From: Diphasiastrum complanatum | Taxonomy: Eukaryota > Streptophyta > Lycopodiopsida > Lycopodiales > Lycopodiaceae | Reading direction: 5' to 3' | Assembly (NCBI GenBank): GCA_029204225.1 | Contig: CM055107.1 | Coordinates: forward strand, 10,240,583-10,304,582 | Length of the DNA: 64,000 nt | In this document: piece after piece, positions 55,222 through 64,000 of the stretch | Layout of the letters: the number at the start of each line of letters is the position of its first letter | Position numbering within the stretch: position 1 is the stretch's first letter | Program-made: the position numbers and the translations under genes | Notes under the pieces: model-generated | Seen by the model: only the letters and a program-made list of their open reading frames with translations | Databases searched by the model: none | Told to the model about the DNA's origin: nothing

Positions 55222-55640
55222 GTTACCTAAATATAAAATTCCATGAACTTATAAGTGGAAAACCTTTTTCGTGGTTGTGCAAACAATTAATTAATCGTAT
55301 TCACGAACTATTCATTTCTAGAAAGAAGCCCTCAACAACTAAAGTCCAAGGTTATGGTTAAAGAGCACGCTAAAACATGTTAGAGACTTATGTCAGTTAC
55401 AAGCAAGAACACAGATCAAAGACTCAATTCTTCAATCATGGACTGACATCTCAAATGTATACTTACAGTTTTATTCAATGATTGTGCTAGATTGTACCAA
55501 ATGTAGACATTATTCGAGTGCCGAAAAGAAAGTATTCGTGACAAACGAATAAAGGTACATCATCTACTTGCGTCAATTGCATATTCTTAGTCCACCCTAG
55601 ACTATTGCTATTGTGGTAATTCCCATGTTTCGTCACTCAC
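55222..55640. other. Gene-free stretch before the CACTA fragment
   Basis: Nothing recognised apart from the last palindrome copy just to its left (55205-55220). Confidence 0.4.
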
Positions 55641-55649
55641 ATTGATTCA

Positions 55650-56880
55650 TTTTTTTCAATTCAGGCATTGTCCATAGCCATTGGATGTTTTTCTTGGAAC
55701 GATTCATGAAAACATTGAAGGGATTCGTAAGACAAAGAGCATGGCAGAAGGATGGCTAGTGCAAGAGTCCATGGTTTACATCATGGAGTTCCTTGCTCAT
55801 AGCAATCCTTCTATTCCTCGTCTTTGGGATAAGAAGGATGATGAGCGTGTTGTTGGGGAGGTTCCTCAAGGAAAAGGAGCGATCATGAGAATGAGTGAGT
55901 TCTTCAAGGAGAAGGTAAACTAAGTTTTGAATTCTTAATAGCGAGGAAATACAAAAGTGGATTTCGCTATATGAAAATGCCAATGCTCGTAGACAAATCG
56001 CTCGAGCCACTTTCAGGAGAGGGCAAAGAAGACAACCATATCCACCTGACCTCGCCCTTCTACCCAAGGACATGATGCTTGATTGGCTACATGATGCACT
56101 TAGAGAAGCCTCAGCAAACAACCAGGAAGTAACATAGAGAGAGTGGGAATATACAAGGGGGTGAGATTTACAACCTTCACATGTTTATTGATACATGCAA
56201 TTTTGTACATGTTTGTTGTATCCCTAACACATTTAGATCCATTTCGTTCAGTACAGAAAATACAATGCAATGTGGACGCATGGACGACACTTTCGTATGG
56301 AGCACATTGACAAAAATAGAAACACGTACCATTGTGGAGTCATGGCAAATTTTACCGAAGATAGTTGAGCAATCACAGCAGACACCAATTTACTCTCTTC
56401 TCAACTTGATTATTGTGGGACAATCAATGACATCCTTGAAGTTGGATTTAGGCAATTTAGCTTTTTCATAGTTGATGTCAAATGGTTCAAAGTTATTTGC
56501 AATGGTCCCAATGCAACTGTTAGGAAAGATGAGAGTGGTTATTTTGCCATTGACTCCACCAAGCTTTGGACAAATCAAAATGACACATTTGTTTTTCTGC
56601 AACAATGTGAGCAGGTATGTCTTCAAGATGTCTATGCTCTTTTGTTGTCAATCAATCAATTTTTAGCGTATTGCAAAAAATGTATATTGTGTATAGTAAT
56701 ATGCAAGCAACTTTAGCATAGCTATGGATACCAACTACGAGTCAATGTTTATGGTAACATCAATCAATTGCAGGTGATCTTTCACCCCGATCGTTCAGAT
56801 CCCAGATGGTGGTACATGATTCAAGTTGATCCTCGAAGTAAAAGAATTTTTGAGAGCCCAATAGGTATACTTATACCCTC
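55650..56880 (+). pseudogene. CACTA/EnSpm transposase C-terminal fragment (DUF4218 and DUF4216), copy 2
   Basis: 55681-55923 reads IRKTKSMAEGWLVQESMVYI, the DUF4218 end; 55957-56130 holds the linker with RRQPYPPDLALLP and DWLHDALREA. 56300-56615 holds DUF4216 (FFIVDVKWFKVI, NATVRKDESGYFAIDS, QQCEQ), followed by an intron, 56616-56773. The last exon reads V-I-F-H-P-D-R, then WWYMIQVDPRSKRIFE. Stops and frame changes occur before 55681, near 55923 and near 56370. The gene order and splice junction match 447-2039. Confidence 0.82.
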
Positions 56881-57140
56881 CAAGGCCCATGCACCACTAG
56901 TAGTGCACTGTGACACCTCACTGGACACCTTTGTAGCCTATCTGGGCCACGTCATCCAGTTCCCCAATGACTCACTGATAGACCCATATAATTCCACCAT
57001 CAAGTGTTTAGGCCTACAACCATTAATTATGACCATGTACATATAAGGGCCCCAATTCTCTTATAGTCACAATTAACTTATGGGTTGTTGGTCTATCGGT
57101 CCCTAGAGTGGACACGCTACCCGAGACTAGTCATGGGCAT
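56881..57140. other. Junction between two CACTA fragments
   Basis: The DUF4216 exon changes abruptly into sequence with ACCACTAGTAGTGCACTG-like dyads and no coding signal, before the N-terminal CACTA fragment starts. Confidence 0.4.
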
Positions 57141-57149
57141 GACACACAT

Positions 57150-57870
57150 CACATGATCACGATGGGGACATGGATGCAATGATGGATGCGTTCTTCACAA
57201 ACCCACCCGAGGCCACATTGACAAGGGAAGAAGAGATGATGCGTGGCTTGGCATCCAATCGTTTGTACGAGGGTGCACAAATGTCAAAGTTGTGAGCTTG
57301 CTTGCTACTTTTGAACTTGCAAACTAAGTACGGGTGGTCGGATGTGAGCGTGACAGAGTTGTTTGGGTAAGCTTGCTTGCTTCATGATGTGTGTTATAGA
57401 CAAATTGCTCTTATCTCATTTTATTTTTTAATCATGCGTTGTGAGAGACTATACATAACTGATTACATAAATTTATATTTTGTCATAGTTTGCTCAAGAA
57501 AATGTTGCCCACAAATAACACCATGATAGCGTCTCGACAAGAAGCCAAGAAAATGCTATCCGCAGTCGGCATGGATTACAAGAGCATCAATGCATGTCCC
57601 AATGATTGCATGTTATATCGAGATGAGTTTGAGGAGGCAAGCACGTGTCCATGCTGTGGGGAACACCGCTACAAGCAAGATTTACAAGGAGCGACCATAC
57701 CCGCCAAGGTGGTAAGACATTTTTCCATCATACCTAGGATACGCCACATGTTTAAGTGTAATTCCATCGTGGAGCAAATGACATGGCATTCGAACAATCA
57801 TTCATCTGACGATACTATGAGGATCTCTGCTAATTCTCCAGCACAGAAGCACGTGAATGCTCCCTAGCAT
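57150..57870 (+). pseudogene. CACTA/EnSpm transposase N-terminal fragment
   Basis: Exon 57150-57367 reads EEEMMRGLASNRLYEGAQMS, then TKYGWSDVSVTELF. After an intron (GTAAGC at 57368) the next exon, from about 57490, reads LLKKMLPTNN, ACPNDCMLYRDEFEEASTCP, CCGEHRYKQ and IPAKVVRHFSIIPRIRHMF. This is the zinc-finger-like start of plant TNP2 transposases (transposase_21 family). It ends in unrelated sequence near 57850, where a gypsy fragment starts. A stop follows YEGAQMSKL at about 57292. Confidence 0.85.
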
Positions 57871-57879
57871 GAGTTTAGG

Positions 57880-58600
57880 GATGAGCCTTGCCATTTGCAT
57901 CTGGGGTTGGCCATCTTATCAGCGATAGGGGAACACATTTTCTTAACTCTGCTTTCAAAATTCTTTGTGGTACATTGCAAAAGTTCCCCGTATTATCCAC
58001 GATGCAATGGACATGCAGAATCCACCAACATAATATTATGTGGTGTCCTAACCAAGACCGTCGAGCCTAGCCGATCTGATTGGGAACTAAAACTTCACGT
58101 TGCTCTATGGGCCTATCACACTACCTTGAAGAGAGCCATAGGTCTAACTCCTTTCCAATAGTCTATGGCCAGGAAGATGTCATGCCTGTGGAATTCCATA
58201 TTCCATCCCTACGAGTAGCATATAATCTCAAGCTAGATCATCAATAGTTCCTAGCTAATAGATTATTCCACCTATAAAAACTCTGTGAGACACAATGAAT
58301 CAGTATCCATGCCCAACAAGTCCACAAACGTCGACAAAAGTCATGGCATGATCGATCCTTAAAACTCAAAGAGTTCCAGGTTTGAGACAAGGTCCTATTA
58401 TACCAAGCCAAAGCCTTCAAAGGAAAACTAAAATTTTCTAGCCAAGGACCTTATGTAATCCAAAAGATATTTGCCTCTGGTTCATACAACTCCAAACCCT
58501 ACAAGGCGATATTTTAGACATTGTGGTCAATGGAAGCAGACTCCGAAAGTCCAACAAACCCTGTTTTTATCTTGATATGTACTAGGTTTGTTTATTTTTT
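57880..58600 (+). pseudogene. Ty3/gypsy integrase C-terminal fragment
   Basis: The sequence starts LISDRGTHFLNSAF, then changes frame to CKSSPYYPRCNGHAESTNII, WELKLHVALWAYHTTLKRAI and GLTPFQ. These are the conserved D and E blocks of gypsy integrases. Further on, with several stops, KRRQKSWHDRSLKLKEFQV, DKVLLYQAKAFKGKLKF and GPYVIQKI form the C-terminal domain. It is severely decayed. Confidence 0.85.
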
Positions 58601-59115
58601 CAATTTTGTTACATGCTTGACATTTTGACAATTTTTTTCAATATGTTTCTTATTAGAACATCAAGATACCCTCAGATCAGAACTACAATCAGTCTTTTTC
58701 TGTCCAACCACATGATTCATTTTTTTCTGAAGTTTTTGATACACAATTATTCCAGATAGAATCCGCTTAGACCCATTTCTATTGTCCATGATTCATTTAT
58801 TACCTCCACAAATTCAAGATCAATGTCAAACTGTCCAAAAATAAAAAAAATCAGGTGTTTGCATCAGATACTCACTAACATAATTCGTAGATAATTCATT
58901 GAGCCTCAAAATCACTTCCACGATCTCTCTGTTATATCTGAGAATTTCGATCAGACCAATGTTTGTACTGTCAACCAATTTTACTCACTTAGTACAAAAA
59001 AATCACTTAGAGAAATTCGCCAGCCCTCAGAATACTGCCTCAAAATTTGTAGACCTATTTGAGAAATCGTGAGCATTGAGGATGAATTCTAGGTGAATTC
59101 CTGTCAAAAAAATTC
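58601..59115. other. Gene-free AT-rich stretch
   Basis: T-rich and CTCA-rich non-coding sequence between the integrase end and the TATA-like box at 59116. No polypurine tract or LTR end was recognised. Confidence 0.4.
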
Positions 59116-59126
59116 TATATATAGGC
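59116..59126 (+). promoter_or_regulatory. TATA-like box upstream of the glutamine-rich ORF
   Basis: CTATATATAGG is followed about 30 bases later by a CTCCACGAGTTCATTC leader, and 50 bases later by the ATG at 59176. The spacing suits a core promoter. Confidence 0.4.
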
Positions 59127-59175
59127 CTCACCCATCGTCTCCACGAGTTCATTCTAGATTCTTGCAAGTGAGTTC

Positions 59176-62100
59176 ATGCTGAAATTTTCAAAAAATTTCA
59201 AAATTTTCAGAATTATTGAAAATCTCTCTACTAATGTTTTCATGGCTTTCAGAGATCCCTCAGTCTCAGTGCATCGCCATAAGGCCCCCAAACCTTGCAT
59301 AGGCAATCTCTTTTTACTGGAAATCAAGGATCATTCTGCAATAATGCGATCAGCCAATGACGTTTTCATCTTTCTTGCTTTTAATCTAATCCATCTTCCT
59401 GAACAACAGCATGAGAGTCTGATACATGATGTCTACTCCTCCTACTCGGATGAATTCCACTCATTTCACATTCCTTCCAAGGATGGCAGTTACATTACTA
59501 TTGACATCACACCAGCCAAGATGCAACTGATCGGATTTCCAGACACTGGCAAGTCAATCCATGGCAAGGGCACCAGCTATGACCAAAACTATTTCAAAAA
59601 TTTCTTGCTTGACAACGGCAAAGCCGTCGCTCACACCCATAATGGCTTTGCCACGAAGCTCCTTAAGGATCCCAAGCTACGAGTTGTGGCAGACATTCTT
59701 CTGATCCTGATTGAGGTTCACATAGTTCGCATCGATCACATTCCACCTAGCGACCTATTTGTGTTAACCATGATGTTGGACGACCCCACTCACAGCCTTA
59801 AGTGGCCGAGAAGATTGTCGACAAACTATGCTTGGCCCTCAAACAATGCAAGGCTACCACTAAATGTGGTTATCTTTTGCAAATGATAGTCCAGCAACAA
59901 TTGGGACACAAGATGACAATAGCTCTCAAGGAACTCAAAACCTTGTTCCCTAGCACCAGAAAGTGGGCCAGCCCCCAAGTAGCAATAGAAACTACCACAC
60001 CTGCACTTTTCATTAACAAACATAAAGACAAGGTGGTAAGCACTGAAGCCAACATCTCCTCTGATACCTTATCCAACGATATAGGAACAAAATATGCTGA
60101 ATCCGGCGGGAGCCTTAAATATTCTCAAGTCCCAAAGGAGGTTCTAGAACAACAAGAGGCCCTACTTCAACAAGCCGAGCAAAAAGAAAAACAGTAGCAA
60201 TAGCAGGCAGTTCTGTGGATGTAGGAGCTGAATCTGGCTCAGGTTCATTAGGAGCGTCCCAGCCAACTCAGGTAACTTCAGCAGTTCAGACAACATCTCC
60301 TACTAACATTACCCTACTTCCACCACTACCTCCCCCACTTACTACCACATCCACCCCTTCATTCACAATTAACACGGGCTTTGATTCCATAATCTCACAA
60401 AATCCCTCCGCTGTACATTCTTCCACCCTACTTGACTCTGTAGTCAATGTAGACGATTTCACATTACATTTATTAATGCAAACCACATCCACCACCATAA
60501 CAACTATTCCACTCCACACATCTCCGACACGCATTTAGTCACCACCACATTCACCACCTAGCACCAAAATCACCTCCACTTACATCCCCTACCATACCTC
60601 AAAAACCTCCCCCCTATATTTTCTCACACTTCACCATCTCCACTCATTCCTGATTTTCTTTCATTCAATCCCACGCCATGTCCCAATTATACACCCACAC
60701 TCCCTGACATTGGCCCTTGGGAGCAATTACCACTAGCATCCCAACAAGCGGTTTGGTTGGTGAATGAGCTCCAGTTCAACCTCTTTGGCACCTTAGGAGG
60801 TCAATATATAATGAGGTAGTTCAACGATAGAGCCCGGACAGATCTTCAGCAGCAAAAGGCAAAGTTGGAGGCGGAATGCAAGCAACAGCAATAGCAAATT
60901 CAAAATCCCACCGACTACAATCAATAGCAATAGCAAATGCGCAGCCATTTATAAAATCAACTGCAGTTGAAGATCTCCGACCTGCAAATTGCCATAGACA
61001 ATCTTACAATGGAATGGGACGAGGCCTTAGCAGATGCAAAAGCAGCACATTCTGCTATGAAGGAACAGTTGGAACTGGTTGATTTCCAAGATTTTGCCCC
61101 TCCAACTATTCCTGAAGGAACTCAAATCCCAGCAGTGGCATATCAACAGTTGGCACAAAAGTTAAAGGCCATGACGGAGCAGCATACCAAAATGTAGCAA
61201 TGCTATACTACTTCCGTTGAGGCCCTCAACCAACATATCGCCACCCTGGAGGAAAAGTTAAAGGCAGCTGCTCAATTTACACCTTCTTTCCATGCAGAGC
61301 ATGCCCAATTTGATGACTTCGGGCCTCACTATGATGGATCAGATGGTGGCAATGGGGCATGATTTCAGCAGCCTCTGCCAACAAATCAAGGCTTATTGTT
61401 TCAAGGACAATTAAAAGTGCAAGTAGTTCAACCACCAACCAATCCTTATTACACTAGTGGTACTTCCTCCCAACACCATTTCACCTCTACCGCTTCTAAC
61501 CCCATCGACCCAACTAGCTTTCTTTTTCCACGCCACTTCTCTCCAGAATCCCAATGCATTGCTGCATCTAACCCTTCACCTCCTCTATCCCCTGAACTCG
61601 ATCCACAAACTAAATATGCCTTAGCTGCTGAAGCACCAACAATAAGGCAATGCATCTCTCAAAATGCACCTAGCAACGAGCAACTCATCTCCCAAGAGTT
61701 CACCAAATAGTGTCAACCCAAGAAACGAGGTGGCTACATTTTGCCAAACCTCAAACCACTGCAAAACTCATAAGGAGGTCGTAAAGCTCCTGGACCCACA
61801 ACCAGCTTGGCGGCATCAACTATTTTTACAGAGCAAAACATCCATGGAATGGAATTTCGAAGCACATGGATATATGCGCACCAATCCATACTATTCTCCC
61901 AGTGGCACGTCGAGAACCATTTCCTACCAAGAAGCTAAAAAACAAGATTTATTGGCCCAAACTCACAAGACACGAGCAACCTAGCAAATGATATGATTAC
62001 CAATTGTTGTGTGTGTTTCACCAAAAGCATCATGGTAGCCCGGATCACGACATATGATATTTTGCAAATAACTGCGGCCTGGTAGCATTTTTGGCAGAAC

Positions 62101-62400
62101 TGAAAGAATATCAGGATAGGGGGCTCCAACCAATTTCCATAGATATCAACAAGCCCTTGCAAACTAAAGATGATTATATCCACGTTGCGCGGCTTTATTA
62201 CCGGACAGCCCTCATTTCGGCGCTTCATGTTGACATGATCAAGCTCTGGAAAATCCATGTATTCCTGCAAGGCCTGTTCCATTATTACAAGAAACTGCCC
62301 TTCCTTAGTAAATTACGTTGGCAGATGGTGGAGGGCATCGACAACAAGATCTACCAATCTCGACAATAGCAGTCTCGTCTCCAGGAAGCTCAAAAGATCC
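59176..62400 (+). pseudogene. Long glutamine-rich ORF of an unrecognised element, broken by TAG codons and frameshifts
   Basis: Frames join as 59176-59886, 59802-60197, 60200-60538, about 60650-61710 and 62060-62400. The N-terminal part holds IKDHSAIMRSANDVFIFLAF and IPSKDGSYITIDITPAKMQL; the middle is rich in T/S/P and Q. A coiled-coil-like part holds LQIAIDNLTMEWDEALADAK and IATLEEKLKAAA. The C-terminal part holds FLAELKEYQDRGLQPISIDI, then ARLYYRTALISALHVDMIKL. It lies downstream of a gypsy integrase fragment and might be an extra ORF of the same element, or the gag of another. Stops include TAG at 60195, 60201, 60817, 60892, 60925, 60931, 61195 and 61711. Confidence 0.5.
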
Positions 62401-62469
62401 AGAACAAAAAAGCTTCAATTGGTGTGGGACCACCAATCCAATAAGGAGGGGGATGATATTAGCAACTGT

Positions 62470-62755
62470 GCAAACACATTGAAAAATATAAAAAGAAAAG
62501 AAATAAAACTCTGTGGCATGTGTATTGTAAGCTCATGCAAGTGTATTTGCCAATAAACTTCTACTATGGCATGTGTTTTGTAAGTCCATGGGTAGAAGCT
62601 TAAAAATAATAAAATAACTTAAACTTGGACTTAGAACTTAGACTTAAGAAACGTAAGCTTAGAAATATTCTAAGTTATCTTAAGTTATCTTAAGTCCCAA
62701 GTTAGAAACTCCTAAAGTTCTAAGTTCTAAGTTAATCCCATAAGCTAGTGGATGC
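62470..62755. repeat. AACTTA/TAAGTT low-complexity stretch
   Basis: From about 62615 to 62740, TAAGTT, CTTAAG and AACTTAGA units are repeated in both orientations. Before it, the block GGCATGTGTxTTGTAAG occurs twice (62515 and 62567). Confidence 0.6.
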
Positions 62756-63265
62756 TTATGGAAGGCCCTCCTTGCTATAAGAGGAGAAGTATTTCTCATG
62801 TATAGAACACTTTGAGATTATGGCAAATTGCTTTCTGATATTATCTTGTGATTTCATTGTGTTCCCTTTGGGAAGGTGCATATAGTACTTTGGATTAAGA
62901 CGATACTGTCTCTGTCCAACATGAACATCATCTTCTTTCAGATCAATGCGGTGGTCACCAAATTCTTCAGGAATTCCTTTCAAGTCTTTGAGCGACCATG
63001 CAAATACGTCTTGGTACTCTTTTAGCACTTCAGTGAATTCTGCTAATTCTCTCTCTCCAAGGGACTTAGAAACATACACGAGTTTACCAGGTGCATGTTC
63101 AATTAGCTTTGTTGAATTTGGTAAAATAATACCTTCCGTCATACTAGTCTTGGTATGGCTATGAATTTCACGCATGGCTGTCTCCATAGATTTATTCTTG
63201 TCATCAACCTGGTCCTTATTTCCAAATTCTTGTTCAAATTCCTCAGGATCGTCATTAAATTCCAT
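62756..63265 (-). pseudogene. Ty3/gypsy pol fragment between protease and reverse transcriptase
   Basis: The 169-codon minus frame holds an acidic N-terminal part (DDPEEFEQEFGNKDQVDDK), then LAEFTEVLKEYQDVFAWSLK, DLKGIPEEFGDHRIDLKEDD and VGQRQYRLNPKY. This is the conserved stretch at the entrance of gypsy RT. The expected V-K-E-E-I-x-K-L-L block does not follow; the sequence departs after NPKY, so it is truncated. No RT catalytic part is present. Confidence 0.85.
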
Positions 63266-64000
63266 ACTTTGGCATGGTAGTGACGTTGCTTCTAATTTGC
63301 AACGATTTTAAAGTGTGATCATCGAAAAAACAAAGATCAGCATGTGAAAAGTATGAAGACTCAATTTTGATCCAAAAACTTGACACAACGAACAATGGCC
63401 TATACTCACCTGCGCGTTGATACGCTATCGACTGTCGACTATTATTTTTGGGTTATCGTTTTAGTGCGTGCCTCCTATACTACCTCACTGCTGATCTGTA
63501 CACACGCGGTGATCTGATACTAGGACAACGCTTGGCCCGCACCAAGCAAACTGCTCATCTTCATCCTAGCCTGCATCAATGGTTCCTCTTGTCCTCCGAT
63601 TATGTAGTCCAAAATATGTCTATGGAAGTTGAGTACAAATGAGAACGGAGAGAATGAAGAGAATGAGAGGTATACGTAAGAATGACAAGAAGTTTCTAAA
63701 CTACAGGGATTAGTTAACTTGCTGAAATTCACTCTTGATCAGATCATTTGTAAGCTTTAATTTTCTTTATAGAAAGAGGGGCAATTCTACTAGTATTGTC
63801 TACTTCAATCAAGCAAGTGCATTGTTTCTAGTATTCTATGATTTGATTTTGGTAGAGATCATTCTTAGATCTTTATAGGAAGTCTATTACTGATCTTTTC
63901 AGGTCCCTAAGAAGTGGGATAAGGTAGACCTTCAATCAAATCAATAGAAGTAACCTTCATTTGTGTCAAGTCCTTGATTAGGAGACTAGATGGCATCTAT
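63266..64000. other. Gene-free right end of the window
   Basis: No convincing gene. A 64-codon plus frame (63448-63642) contains ARTKQTA by translation at 63535-63555, with no histone similarity around it. The rest is AT-rich. Confidence 0.4.

Overview
The window is plant nuclear DNA, mostly layered transposable elements. This rests on Ty1/copia retrotransposons primed by plant initiator-tRNA-Met sites (complement of TGGTATCAGAGCC), CACTA/EnSpm transposase fragments with plant-type DUF4218/DUF4216 regions and short GT-AG introns, low GC content, and the absence of any intact housekeeping gene. The density and age spread of the elements suggest a large, repeat-rich seed-plant genome; a gymnosperm is possible but I cannot prove it. 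I saw no tRNA, rRNA, CRISPR array or bacterial operon.

Left part (1-22800): the 3' half of a CACTA transposase (1-2039), a copia scrap, and a repeat rich in a GCGTGGATAATCCACGC palindrome (3053-3684). Then comes a three-level nest: copia A (5823-11813, minus, 691-bp LTRs, TSD CATGC) sits inside copia B (3915-14887, minus, TSD TCCAA), which sits inside the 5' LTR of copia C (3685-21261, plus). Each insertion boundary can be read to the base from TG..CA ends, PBS, PPT and, for A and B, target-site duplications.

Middle (18945-34219): a large imperfect inverted duplication. The 3' half of copia C, part of the palindrome repeat, an LTR-like block (Y) and a gag fragment on the left are repeated in reverse order and orientation at 28138-33750. 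The arms enclose a 5.4-kb spacer with a long GA microsatellite, exon-like scraps and tandem duplications. A 0.43-kb repeat R lies just inside the left arm and just outside the right arm.

Centre right (34260-41700): the least conventional part. A spliced but broken transposase-like gene (plus) runs towards an acidic two-part gene (minus). From that gene a 1.5-kb intergenic region, studded with a repeated ATATCGRTTCARCG-type motif, leads to a divergently transcribed gene whose first 122 residues align without a gap to histone H3. It has lost the K9, K14 and K27 positions and carries a long proline-rich, basic C-terminal extension. All three are pseudogenised here. I infer, without proof, that they belonged to one mobile element.

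Right part (42600-64000): a decayed copia (G), a GC-rich TIR element, a cluster of 17-bp palindromes flanking a small unknown ORF, and copia H (49482-55021). H has identical 647-bp LTRs, TSD GGTTT, and an intact 1041-codon ORF of gag fused to about 760 residues of unknown sequence with no protease, integrase or reverse transcriptase. Beyond H lie two more CACTA fragments, a Ty3/gypsy integrase end, a glutamine-rich unknown ORF whose in-frame stops are mostly TAG at glutamine-like positions, and a minus-strand Ty3/gypsy pol linker.

The autonomous-type copia relatives (A, C, E) could supply enzymes for the gag-only relatives (B, H), which share the same gag type, PBS and PPT style.
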